From Verrucomicrobiia bacterium (GTDB lineage Bacteria; Verrucomicrobiota; Verrucomicrobiia; Opitutales; Cerasicoccaceae), in contig JAUIHT010000001.1 in NCBI GenBank assembly GCA_030432235.1, positions 1,550,001-1,614,000 on the forward strand: a stretch of 64,000 bases of DNA, in the 5' to 3' direction. The notes under the pieces are model-generated. The model ran no database searches. It was not told the origin of the DNA and saw only the letters and a list, made by a program, of their open reading frames with translations. The position numbers and the translations under genes were made by a program. Within the stretch, counting starts at the first letter, position 1. Each line of letters opens with the position of its first letter. This document shows positions 42,895 through 50,730 of the stretch, one piece after another.

Positions 42895-44088
42895 ATGAAG
42901 ATCACGTCGATTCGTCCGGTGCTTTTGAGCGCGCCTTATGCCTGCGATACCAACCTCGAGGTTCGTTACCATCTGCCAACCGGCTACCGTACCTGCGGCT
43001 TGGTGGAAGTGTGCCTGGATAACGGTATCACCGGACTCGGAGAAGGCTACCTGCCGGTCTTCGCACCGCATGTCTTCGAGTCGATTGTCCGGCTCGTCGC
43101 GCCGCATATGATCGGCACTCCGGCGGAGGATTTCGCTGCGTCCTACAATCGTCTGTGCCGCATCTGCGACTATTGGAGTTTTCAGGGAGCGGCTCGCCAC
43201 ATCACCAGTGCGGTAATGTCCGCGCTGCTTGATGCCGTGGGCAAAACAAAGGGAGTTCCCGCCTGGCAGTTACTCGCGAATGGTGCGGCTCCGCCCGAGC
43301 GCATCGCGCTTTACGGCAGTGGTGGAGATTCCGACGGCCCCGTGGCCATGGCGCAGGAAATCGACCTGCTGCAGGGGATGGGCATCAAGCTCTTTAAGAT
43401 TCGCGCTCGCAACCATGAGGTGGCGAAGGCGCGTTGGGTTTTACACGAGGCGGCAGACAAAGGCATCAGCATCGGCATCGATATGACGCAGAATCTGGCC
43501 CGGCCCTCGCAGTCGATTGACGACATCGTGCGCTTTCTGGCAGAGCTTGAGGGCATGCCAGGCGTGGCGTTTCTGGAGGAGACATTCGGGCCGGAAAACC
43601 TGACCGACTTTCCCCAATTGCGCGAGCGCATCGACGTTCCCGTGACGGGCGGCGAGATCGTCACCACAGCGGAGGAGCTCTTGGCACGCATGGACGCCGG
43701 CTTCTACGACTGGGCGCAACCGGACGCCACGGTGCTGGGCGGTCCGCACGAGGTCATGCGCTGCTTCGAGGCGGGCAAGCGCCTGGGGGTGCGCGTGGTC
43801 GTGCATTGCTGGGGTGCGGGCGTCTGTCAAATGGCCAACTACCATGCGGCTTTCGCCGGAAGCGCGGATTTGGCGGAGTGGCCCATGCCGACCTATCCGC
43901 TACGAGAGGCGCTGATGGTGGAGCCTTTGCCCATCAAGGATGGCTTCCTGACACGCTCGGATGCTCCGGGCTTGGGCGTGCAACTTACTCCGGAAGTCGA
44001 GGCGGAGTATCACTTCCGCGAGGACGCCATCTACAACTGCTTCCCGACCAACGTTGTGACGCAGGACCCTGCGTTATGGGCGTTGTGA
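42895..44088 (+). CDS. Enolase-superfamily dehydratase (MR/MLE type)
   Basis: A 397-residue protein. Key residues are K168-x-R170 in LFKIRARN, D196 (IGIDMTQN), E228/E229 (FLEETFGP), E254 (TGGEIV) and H304 in VVVHCWGAG. K-x-R and the His are typical of acid-sugar dehydratases rather than racemases. The C-terminal part PMPTYPLREALMVEPLPIKDGFL is also characteristic of these enzymes. The sequence differs clearly from the 33599 enzyme, so the two genes probably act on different acid sugars or at different steps. The last 15 bases overlap the end of the convergent SASA gene. Cytoplasmic. Confidence 0.87.
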   Translation: MKITSIRPVLLSAPYACDTNLEVRYHLPTGYRTCGLVEVCLDNGITGLGEGYLPVFAPHVFESIVRLVAPHMIGTPAEDFAASYNRLCRICDYWSFQGAARHITSAVMSALLDAVGKTKGVPAWQLLANGAAPPERIALYGSGGDSDGPVAMAQEIDLLQGMGIKLFKIRARNHEVAKARWVLHEAADKGISIGIDMTQNLARPSQSIDDIVRFLAELEGMPGVAFLEETFGPENLTDFPQLRERIDVPVTGGEIVTTAEELLARMDAGFYDWAQPDATVLGGPHEVMRCFEAGKRLGVRVVVHCWGAGVCQMANYHAAFAGSADLAEWPMPTYPLREALMVEPLPIKDGFLTRSDAPGLGVQLTPEVEAEYHFREDAIYNCFPTNVVTQDPALWAL

Positions 44089-46095
44089 CGAATCCCTTGA
44101 GGCAGGGAAATCGGTTCGAAACGGTGTGACCGGTAAACCCGCCATGTTGTACAGGTTGCAATCTGGATTGTTGGCCCATCCGTAGCGAACCGCCACGGGG
44201 TGCTCTACCTGAGGGGAGAAAACGTGAACGCTGCTGCCTTCAATTTTTACGGTAGCCCGGACCCACGGACCATCGGAGCCGCGTATGGCAAACCCAGTAA
44301 TTTCATCGGAGTTTTCCGAACCGTTCTGCGGGGATGATTGGGCCTTCAGCCCGTCTTTGGCATTGCTGAAGGTTATGCGGATGGCGTTGCCCTCAATACG
44401 CATGCTTTCATACAGCGGGCTTTCTGATGCGACATCCCGGCTATAAGCCTTGTCCAGTGCCAGCAGGCCCAGGCGATGTCCGGGTGTTTGCTTGTCGAGA
44501 GGATGCACATCCACCGCCCCTGATTCGATCAGTACGGCTTGCCCGGTATTGGGAACGGACAAGGTCATGGTCTGCGCTTCGCGCAATTCCGCCCATTTGC
44601 TTTCCCCGGGCGACTCGCTTTTCTCTCCGTAGTTTGCCAACTGGCAGTAAAGAAAAGGAAAATCTCCCTGTCCCCAACGGGTCCGCCATTCGCGGATGAC
44701 CATGGGAAATAGTCTGCGGTACAGGCCGGCATGGCCGACGTTGGCTTCGCCTTGATACCAGATAACGCCAGCAATGGCATACGGGCTGATAGGGTGCACC
44801 ATGCCGTTGTAGAGCAGGGTGGGGATCTTAATGTCGGGGTCGACCTCCGGCGGGGGCTGCGGGCAGTTGCGCCGCGCCTCTTCCGTCATGGGCGGTAAGT
44901 TGTATTCGACCGTGGCCTCCCATTCGCCGGATAGTTTCTCGGGTCCTATAAAAAGCTGATGCGGTTCGCCGGGAAAGCCTCCGTTATCGAAGGGCGAGTA
45001 TACGCGTATGACGATTTCAGCGGGGCCGGCCTGGACCCAGTCGGACTGTACGCGGTAAGAACGCCGGTAAGCTGTCCATGCGCCGTTGGAACGTGGTGTG
45101 GTTTCGCCGACTTTATGGCCGTTGTAATAAACCGTGTCGTAGCCGTTGATCGGGCCGAACTGGAGCGACAGGGCCCTGCCTTCCATATCCGGGGATATGG
45201 TGACCGATTTCTTTAGCCAGATGACGCCGGATACGGGCAGGCCTTCCTCGTTGAAGAGCCCCGGTAATCGTACCGTTTGCCAGGATTCTGATTCCGTGGA
45301 TAATACTTGGTCGAGACTCATGCCGGGGGTCGGGGCCGCTCGATCATACTGCTCGCACCAACGGTTGAAGTCCTGGAAATAGCGGCTGCGCATGAGCGGC
45401 GCTTGGGTCCGATCCCGCAATTCCGTCTCCATGTTTTCTTTCAAATCCGGATCGGTAGCCAAGGTTTCCGCGCTGACCCAGGTTTCGGCGGCGGAACCGC
45501 CAATGGAGGTATCAACCAGGCCAATGGGCATATGCAGTGCCTGGCGTAGCTCTTTGCCGAAGTGGTAGGCCACGCCGGAGAATCGACCGATGTTCTCCGG
45601 GCTGGCGATTACCCATTCGCCCTCGTAGTCATCGAGAGGCGTTTCGGAACTGCGGGTTCTGACGCGGAAGTAGCGCAGGTATGGATCTGCAGGGCGTTTC
45701 AACTCTTCATTGAGCCCATTGGTTCGCGACATCGGCCACTGCATGTTAGATTGACCGCCACATAGCCAGACTTCGCCGGTTGCGACATCGGGAATCTCCA
45801 GGCGGTTTTTTCCGGTAAGGATCAGAGAATGGACTTGGCCCGATTCCCGGCTTAAATCGAGATGTAGTCGCCATTCGCCGTTCTCGTCCGCCTGAGTGGA
45901 CGCGGTCACTTCTCCCCAGGAAACGGCTACGGCCTCCCCGGGTGCTGCCCGGCCCCAAACGGGTGTTTCTTCAGAAGCCTGCAGGACGGCGTGCTCCGAA
46001 AAGAGAGCTGAAACGGAGACATCTCCGTGCACAAGGGTAGAGATGCCCGCGAAGACTACACTGATGGCAAATGGCTTTAGGGATGGCGAAACCAT
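44074..46095 (-). CDS. Sialate O-acetylesterase-like enzyme (SASA family)
   Basis: A 673-residue protein with a signal peptide (residues 1-24, STLVHG). The SASA/DUF303 SGNH-type hydrolase shows nucleophile S116 in LCGGQSNMQWPM, the GLVDTSIGGSAAETW block, VIWYQGEANVGHA, and the catalytic His in VDVHPLDKQTPGHRLG. A jelly-roll insertion (about 270-400) contains YNGHKVGETT, as in many homologues. Such enzymes remove O-acetyl groups from sialic acid or, in other members, from plant or algal polysaccharides. The 7-base gap to the preceding beta-helix gene indicates an operon. Next to a neuraminate-lyase-like gene it strengthens, but does not prove, a sialic-acid reading. Confidence 0.88.
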   Translation of the reverse strand: MVSPSLKPFAISVVFAGISTLVHGDVSVSALFSEHAVLQASEETPVWGRAAPGEAVAVSWGEVTASTQADENGEWRLHLDLSRESGQVHSLILTGKNRLEIPDVATGEVWLCGGQSNMQWPMSRTNGLNEELKRPADPYLRYFRVRTRSSETPLDDYEGEWVIASPENIGRFSGVAYHFGKELRQALHMPIGLVDTSIGGSAAETWVSAETLATDPDLKENMETELRDRTQAPLMRSRYFQDFNRWCEQYDRAAPTPGMSLDQVLSTESESWQTVRLPGLFNEEGLPVSGVIWLKKSVTISPDMEGRALSLQFGPINGYDTVYYNGHKVGETTPRSNGAWTAYRRSYRVQSDWVQAGPAEIVIRVYSPFDNGGFPGEPHQLFIGPEKLSGEWEATVEYNLPPMTEEARRNCPQPPPEVDPDIKIPTLLYNGMVHPISPYAIAGVIWYQGEANVGHAGLYRRLFPMVIREWRTRWGQGDFPFLYCQLANYGEKSESPGESKWAELREAQTMTLSVPNTGQAVLIESGAVDVHPLDKQTPGHRLGLLALDKAYSRDVASESPLYESMRIEGNAIRITFSNAKDGLKAQSSPQNGSENSDEITGFAIRGSDGPWVRATVKIEGSSVHVFSPQVEHPVAVRYGWANNPDCNLYNMAGLPVTPFRTDFPASRDSSQRP

Positions 46096-46102
46096 GTTTC
46101 AC

Positions 46103-47935
46103 CTAGCGCATGATGCCGATGTAGCCCAGGTCCCAGTGGTAGTCCTTCTCATCGCTCTCGACGGTCAGGTTTTCGTTGTCCGACACGGTGACGTCTCCGA
46201 CGGTGCGGTTGAGCACAGCCAGTGAAGGGGTATCGGAATTATTGTCCGTTAAGGTCAGGTTTTTGATGTTCTCCAGAAACACGGGGATTTCATAACCGGA
46301 AAAGCTGTTGTCGCTCACGGTGAGGTCGCTGGTGGAAGTCAGGCAGATGCCGGCGTACCAGTGCATCCAGTCGGGCCGCCGGGCTTTCAGACGCATTTTA
46401 GCCATCCTTGGGTCTTCGGTAATGGTGTTGCCGGTGATGGTGATGTTGTTCATGGCGTCGGTGCCGGGATCGGGCACGAAGACATAGCCGTAGATGGCCG
46501 CACCGCCGGTGTTGCTGAAGCGGTTGTTGGCGATGCGGACATTGCGAGGGGAGGGGCCTTGGCGTTCGTGGCGCGCGCCCGAGGTCAGCAGCATGCCGGT
46601 GTAGCACGTGCCGATGATGTCGCAGTTCTCGACCACCACATTACCGGTGGAAATGACAATGGCGCGCCCCAGCATGCCGCGGAAATAGCTGTCGCGTATT
46701 TCAAAGCTCGGTACGTAGCGGGAGCTGTTGATCCAGTCGCCGGGCTTCAGGCCTTCCGGTAGTTTTCCGCTGAAGCGGACACGGAATTTTTTCGTGTTTG
46801 GATTCCAGTTGGCGTTGACTACTTGGGCGCTGCCAATTGGCTGCATGGAATCTTTTTCCCAGAAGTTGAGGGTTTCGCCGCTGAGCGGGGTGGGGCCCTG
46901 CCAGCCGCGATTGCGATCAAAAATCATTTCGATGGAGGAGTTGTCCGTAATTTTTGAAACGTTGCGGTACTTCGAGTACACATTGATGGCGTCGTCGCCG
47001 ATGGCGTCGAAATAGCAGTCTTCAACGATCACTTTACCGATGGCGTGGGTGAAGTGCACACCGTCCTTGACGGCGGAGATGAGCACCCCGCTGTCCTTCC
47101 TCGGCGCGATGGTGAGCCGCCGCAGGATGTGGTCGCTCGAGAGTGCGGATTTCACACCCATGCCGGCAACGGCATAGATGGTGACGTCCTCCACCGTGAT
47201 GCCGTCGCACTTGTCGTACTCGAGGGTGTATCCGCCATAGGAAAACTGTCGGAGGACGACCGAGTGGCCGGGCAGCACGGTTTCGATTTCCTGCATCTCG
47301 CGTTTGCGGTTGGGATCGTTGGCGTCCATGTGCAGCTTGAAATTGACCACCAGGAGATTAGGCTCGGGTGTCTCGGTCGAAACGATGGCGACCTTGTAAA
47401 GGTCGATATTGGCGAGCATAAGACCCGTTTGGGGATCGCCATCGATGATGGACTCAATGGGCAGCCCTTCGATAAGCGGGTACTTGGGGTCTATTTCGAT
47501 TTCGATTAAGCCGTCGGCGTCGAAGCGCTTGATGATACCTTGCGCGCACATGGGGTATTCGCAATCAAAGACGATTCCCTTGACCACGGTGTCCGCGCAG
47601 TCTTCGAAGTAGAAGTTGGTCACGTACGTAGGATTGCCGGTGAGGAGGACCGTGGTGTCGTTGCCGATGATTTCGAGGCCCTTTATGCCCTTGAATTGAA
47701 CCACGCGCTTTGGCGATTCGAGTGAAGTGGCATCAAAGCGCAGCGTGCCCTCCGGCAGAATCAGCCGGACGTCGCTCCCGGCCTTGTGGCAGGCTGCCAC
47801 CGCGCTACGTAAAGCCGCGGTGTTATCCGGTGCGGCGGGGTCGACGCCGTAAGCGGCCGCCTCGATGGTGGTGGGGTCGGCTTCGGACACAAGAGGCATC
47901 AGGGCAAGAACGAGACAGGCAAGTATGCTTTTCAT
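46103..47935 (-). CDS. Secreted parallel beta-helix protein, possibly GH110-like
   Basis: A 610-residue exported protein (signal peptide residues 1-19, ALMPLVSEA). The body is a right-handed parallel beta-helix, with regular short strands such as ITVEDVTIYAVAG, VIVEDCYFDAIGDDAINV, VVVENCDIIGT and LTVSDNSFSG. The acidic group D310, D314 and D315 in the FDAIGDD segment resembles the Asp cluster of GH110 alpha-galactosidases, whose length (about 600) and fold also fit. GH28-like or polysaccharide lyase-like alternatives remain open. It is the middle gene of an operon between a LamG-like gene and a SASA esterase gene, so it probably acts on the same exported glycan. Family membership is inferred. 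Confidence 0.6.
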   Translation of the reverse strand: MKSILACLVLALMPLVSEADPTTIEAAAYGVDPAAPDNTAALRSAVAACHKAGSDVRLILPEGTLRFDATSLESPKRVVQFKGIKGLEIIGNDTTVLLTGNPTYVTNFYFEDCADTVVKGIVFDCEYPMCAQGIIKRFDADGLIEIEIDPKYPLIEGLPIESIIDGDPQTGLMLANIDLYKVAIVSTETPEPNLLVVNFKLHMDANDPNRKREMQEIETVLPGHSVVLRQFSYGGYTLEYDKCDGITVEDVTIYAVAGMGVKSALSSDHILRRLTIAPRKDSGVLISAVKDGVHFTHAIGKVIVEDCYFDAIGDDAINVYSKYRNVSKITDNSSIEMIFDRNRGWQGPTPLSGETLNFWEKDSMQPIGSAQVVNANWNPNTKKFRVRFSGKLPEGLKPGDWINSSRYVPSFEIRDSYFRGMLGRAIVISTGNVVVENCDIIGTCYTGMLLTSGARHERQGPSPRNVRIANNRFSNTGGAAIYGYVFVPDPGTDAMNNITITGNTITEDPRMAKMRLKARRPDWMHWYAGICLTSTSDLTVSDNSFSGYEIPVFLENIKNLTLTDNNSDTPSLAVLNRTVGDVTVSDNENLTVESDEKDYHWDLGYIGIMR

Positions 47936-47975
47936 AGGGATAAGTTCGGGGAAGGAAGAGGTGACGGACGGGGTG

Positions 47976-48734
47976 CTATTTTTTCAGATCGTCCGCTTTG
48001 ATGGTGAAGTCGCCTTTGGAAATGCGAACGGCCTGGATGAGTCCGTCGAAATAGAAACCGGGATTCTCCGCCCCGCTGTGCTTGCCGACGAATAACTCCA
48101 TGTCATTCGTGAGATCAAGGCCGTGGGTCGCGCCTTCGGCGACCTGGTCGCCGTTGATGTAGAGCGCTATGCGTCCGTCGTCCGTGCGCGTACCCGCGAT
48201 TTGTATCCACTCGTTTAAGGGGAGAGGCGTGCGGGTCTTGATGACTTTAGCCGGCTTGCCTTCCGCTGCCATCGCCATGACCAGGCTGCCGTCACCGAGT
48301 ACCGCCAGAGACCATCCGGGATAGGTGCCCGTGCGAGCCCGTTTCATGATGATTTGACGCGCGGTGCCCTCGGTAGGTGCATAGGTATATATCTTTAATA
48401 GTACTTCGATTGCGAACGCGTCGTCCGCGCCAAAGTTGTAAGGGCCGTCGGCGGGAGCCTGCAGGAACTGCTTTTGGTCCGAATAGAATTCCAATGCCGT
48501 ACCGGGGAAGTCCGCGGACTCGGGATTGACCACGTAAGGACTGCGATAGTCGGTGGGCTGCGTTAGGGCGGGGCCACCGGGCAGGGCGCTGGCAACCTTC
48601 TCGGCCTTATCGCCGGCGCTCAAATCCTGGAAGCTCCATTCGACGACGACTTCAGCCCGAGCTGAAGTGAAAAACAGGCCGGTGGCTACCAGGCCGAGGA
48701 GTCCGGATACACGGAGGGAGGATGGGATTTTCAT
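47976..48734 (-). CDS. Secreted LamG/concanavalin A-like protein
   Basis: A 252-residue protein from the ATG at 48734, which gives a signal peptide (LRVSGLLGLVATGLFFTSARA). The mature part looks like one LamG domain: VVEWSFQDLSAGDKAEKV at the start, FAIEVLLKIYTYAP, GWSLAVLGDGSLVMAMAAEG, EWIQIAGTRTDDGRIALYINGDQ and LFVGKHSG near the end. LamG domains bind carbohydrates; catalytic residues are not evident. It is the first gene of the operon with the beta-helix and SASA genes (40-base gap). Its upstream region, shared with the divergent FAD oxidoreductase gene, contains TAAAATATCA (minus strand, 48820-48829). Confidence 0.8.
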   Translation of the reverse strand: MKIPSSLRVSGLLGLVATGLFFTSARAEVVVEWSFQDLSAGDKAEKVASALPGGPALTQPTDYRSPYVVNPESADFPGTALEFYSDQKQFLQAPADGPYNFGADDAFAIEVLLKIYTYAPTEGTARQIIMKRARTGTYPGWSLAVLGDGSLVMAMAAEGKPAKVIKTRTPLPLNEWIQIAGTRTDDGRIALYINGDQVAEGATHGLDLTNDMELFVGKHSGAENPGFYFDGLIQAVRISKGDFTIKADDLKK

Positions 48735-48877
48735 AGGTAAAGCTACAGGGTTTATCTTGATAAAGTATGACCTCAAGCATGGCTGCTGTGTTCGATTTTT
48801 GTCAATAAGATATTGTAGGTGATATTTTAGTGGCCTTTTTTGTTTGGTCCGCACTTGACCTTGTCTCGCAAATGCTT

Positions 48878-48887
48878 TGAAATATCA
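48878..48887 (+). promoter_or_regulatory. TGAAATATCA motif directly before the FAD oxidoreductase start
   Basis: An exact copy of the decamer, ending 2 bases before the ATG at 48890; TTGACC is at 48855-48860. In this position it would lie in or at the start of the mRNA, so it might also act on translation. Confidence 0.4.
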
Positions 48888-48889
48888 CT

Positions 48890-50284
48890 ATGTATATCGA
48901 ATACCCCGGCAAAGTTCCCGTCATTGATAGTTACGATGTGGTTGTGTGTGGAGGCGGTCCGTCCGGCGTTCCGGCAGCACTGGCCGCGGCGCGCGCAGGC
49001 AGCCGCGTGTTGCTCCTGGAAGGAACGGGGCAGCTCGGTGGCACGGGCACCAGCGCGGGTGTCAGCGGTCTGCTGGGCGGACGCATGCGCCATTCCGGAC
49101 GCCCCTGCGTCGCCGGTATTTTCGAGGAGGTGGCCCAGGCTTTGATTGCGCGAGGCGAGGGCGTGGACCCTGAAACCGTCGCCAACGAGGCTTATCAACC
49201 GTTCGGCTGGGCCCATGGTGACCTCGCGGTGGGCTTCTACTTCGATCCCAAGGCCATGGTTTGCCTGCTTGATGAGATGATGATTCAGGCCGGCGTGGAT
49301 GTCCTGTACTTCACGGGTTTCGTCGATGCCGTCACGGAAGGTGATCGTGTCCGGCAGGTAATCTTCTTCAACAAAGGCGGCCTGCAAGCGGTCGAAGCCG
49401 CTACCGTGGTGGATGCTACCGGTGATGGTGACGTAGCCGCGCGCACGGGCTGCGACTTTATTAAGGGCCGCGATTCGGACGGCCTGATGACACCCGCGAC
49501 GCTGATGTTCCGCGTGGATCAGGTCGACCAGGCCGTGCTGGAGACTTACATGCGCGAGCACGAATCCATCCGCCTCAAAGACATCATCCAGCGTCTGCGC
49601 GCGGAAGGTGAGTGGCCCTTCGACTTTGATATTTTCATCAGCCAGCAAGCGCCGGAACCGGGAACGTTCATGATTAACACCACGCGCATTTGCGGTGTAG
49701 ACGGCACCGACGGCCGTTCTGTTTCCCATGGGATGATGGAGGGCCGCTCACAGGTTACGCGACTCTTCGCGATCATGAAGAAGCACTTCCCCGGTTTTGC
49801 GGACAGCCGTATTGTTGAGATATCGCCGTCGCTCGGGGTGCGCGAAACGCGGCGCCTCCGCGGTGACTATTACTACACGGTCGACGACCTGATGAGCCGC
49901 AAGAACTTTGACGACGTCATCGGCTTCAGTGGCTACGGCTTCGATTTACCCGATCCGCAAAAGCCAAGCTACCAACCGGAACACGAGGAAGGCGTGGTCG
50001 CCCCGGAGCTGATTCCGATTCCCTACCGGGTGATGCTGCCCAAGCCGGTGCGCAACGTTATTTGCCCCGGGCGGGCCGTCAGCGTGGAACGTCCGGTCCT
50101 CGGGCCGTTGCGGGTAATGGCGCCTTGCTATGCCATGGGTGAGGCCGCCGGCAATGCCGCCGCTATGGTGGCCCAAAAGGGCCTCGGCTTCAACGAAGTC
50201 GATGTCACCGCCTTGCGGGAAAAGCTGCGTCAGACCGGGGCGCTGGTTGATGCCGAAGAGATTCTGGGCGCTGCCGCGGGTTGA
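48890..50284 (+). CDS. FAD-dependent oxidoreductase
   Basis: A 464-residue flavoprotein of the FAD_oxidored type (PF12831-like). The N-terminal dinucleotide fold is YDVVVCGGGPSGVPAALAAA followed by VLLLEGTGQLGGTGTSAGV; a second motif is VVDATGDGDVAARTG, and the C-terminal FAD stretch is CPGRAVSVERPVLGPLRVMA. No signal peptide. Members of this family in glycan regions of the PVC group are common but mostly uncharacterised. Oxidation of a sugar or sugar acid, using FAD, is a plausible role. It is divergent from the LamG operon and is not clearly in an operon itself. Confidence 0.85.
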   Translation: MYIEYPGKVPVIDSYDVVVCGGGPSGVPAALAAARAGSRVLLLEGTGQLGGTGTSAGVSGLLGGRMRHSGRPCVAGIFEEVAQALIARGEGVDPETVANEAYQPFGWAHGDLAVGFYFDPKAMVCLLDEMMIQAGVDVLYFTGFVDAVTEGDRVRQVIFFNKGGLQAVEAATVVDATGDGDVAARTGCDFIKGRDSDGLMTPATLMFRVDQVDQAVLETYMREHESIRLKDIIQRLRAEGEWPFDFDIFISQQAPEPGTFMINTTRICGVDGTDGRSVSHGMMEGRSQVTRLFAIMKKHFPGFADSRIVEISPSLGVRETRRLRGDYYYTVDDLMSRKNFDDVIGFSGYGFDLPDPQKPSYQPEHEEGVVAPELIPIPYRVMLPKPVRNVICPGRAVSVERPVLGPLRVMAPCYAMGEAAGNAAAMVAQKGLGFNEVDVTALREKLRQTGALVDAEEILGAAAG

Positions 50285-50566
50285 ATCGTAAGCGTTAGTT
50301 TTCGTATCTCAAGGGAGGCCCTTGCGTGGTGGCTTATTTGCCGTCCCAGGTGTTTTGCCAGGGCAGGAGCCTCGCCGTTGTGCCCGGTGGTTCAGGTGGC
50401 CCCGGCAGGGACGTGAAAATGGTGCTGTTCGATTTGCGTATGTACCCGCTTGGCGGTATAATATTCTCGCCTTAATTATTCCACCGATGCTTCCTCAGTG
50501 GGTTAAAAGTACGCTGAAAATGGCCGCGCTGAAGCTGCTTTGGGATATCGTTGAAAGAGGCCCGAG

Positions 50567-50583
50567 AGGCCTGTTTTAGGCCT
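50567..50583. terminator. Hairpin AGGCCT-GTTTT-AGGCCT
   Basis: Two AGGCCT arms around GTTTT, followed by GATTTTAGG and an AAAAAGC/GCAGTTTTT dyad. It may end transcription from the FAD oxidoreductase gene. The distance of 280 bases and the weak T-run make this uncertain. Confidence 0.3.
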
Positions 50584-50621
50584 GATTTTAGGCAAAAAGC
50601 AGTTTTTAGCTCTCGAAAAAC

Positions 50622-50651
50622 TTGACATTGATGGTTCAACTGAAATATCAC
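50622..50651 (+). promoter_or_regulatory. TTGACA box with overlapping TGAAATATCA motif
   Basis: TTGACA (50622-50627) and TATCAC (50646-50651, 18-base spacing) could form a promoter for the prepilin gene at 50731. The TGAAATATCA motif (50641-50650) overlaps the -10 position, where a bound protein would block it. Confidence 0.4.
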
Positions 50652-50730
50652 AGGTCTTGTCGCTTGCAAAATCCTCAGCAGGCTATTATTATCCCCCTTG
50701 ATTCTGTCGTTGATATCCCATTTTCGTTGT

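Larger units (their letters stand above)
50285..50730. other. Intergenic region between the FAD oxidoreductase and prepilin genes
   Basis: 446 bases without a supported gene. It holds a possible 30-codon ORF (50487-50579), a hairpin at 50567-50583, a run AAAAAGCAGTTTTT, TTGACA at 50622 and an exact TGAAATATCA at 50641. No repeat or RNA gene was seen. Confidence 0.6.

Noticed and set aside
50322-50579. 85-codon frame in the 50.3-50.7 kb gap
   Set aside because: Cys/Arg/Trp-rich translation, no start signal and no conserved motif; only the last 30 codons from an ATG are kept as a weak observation.
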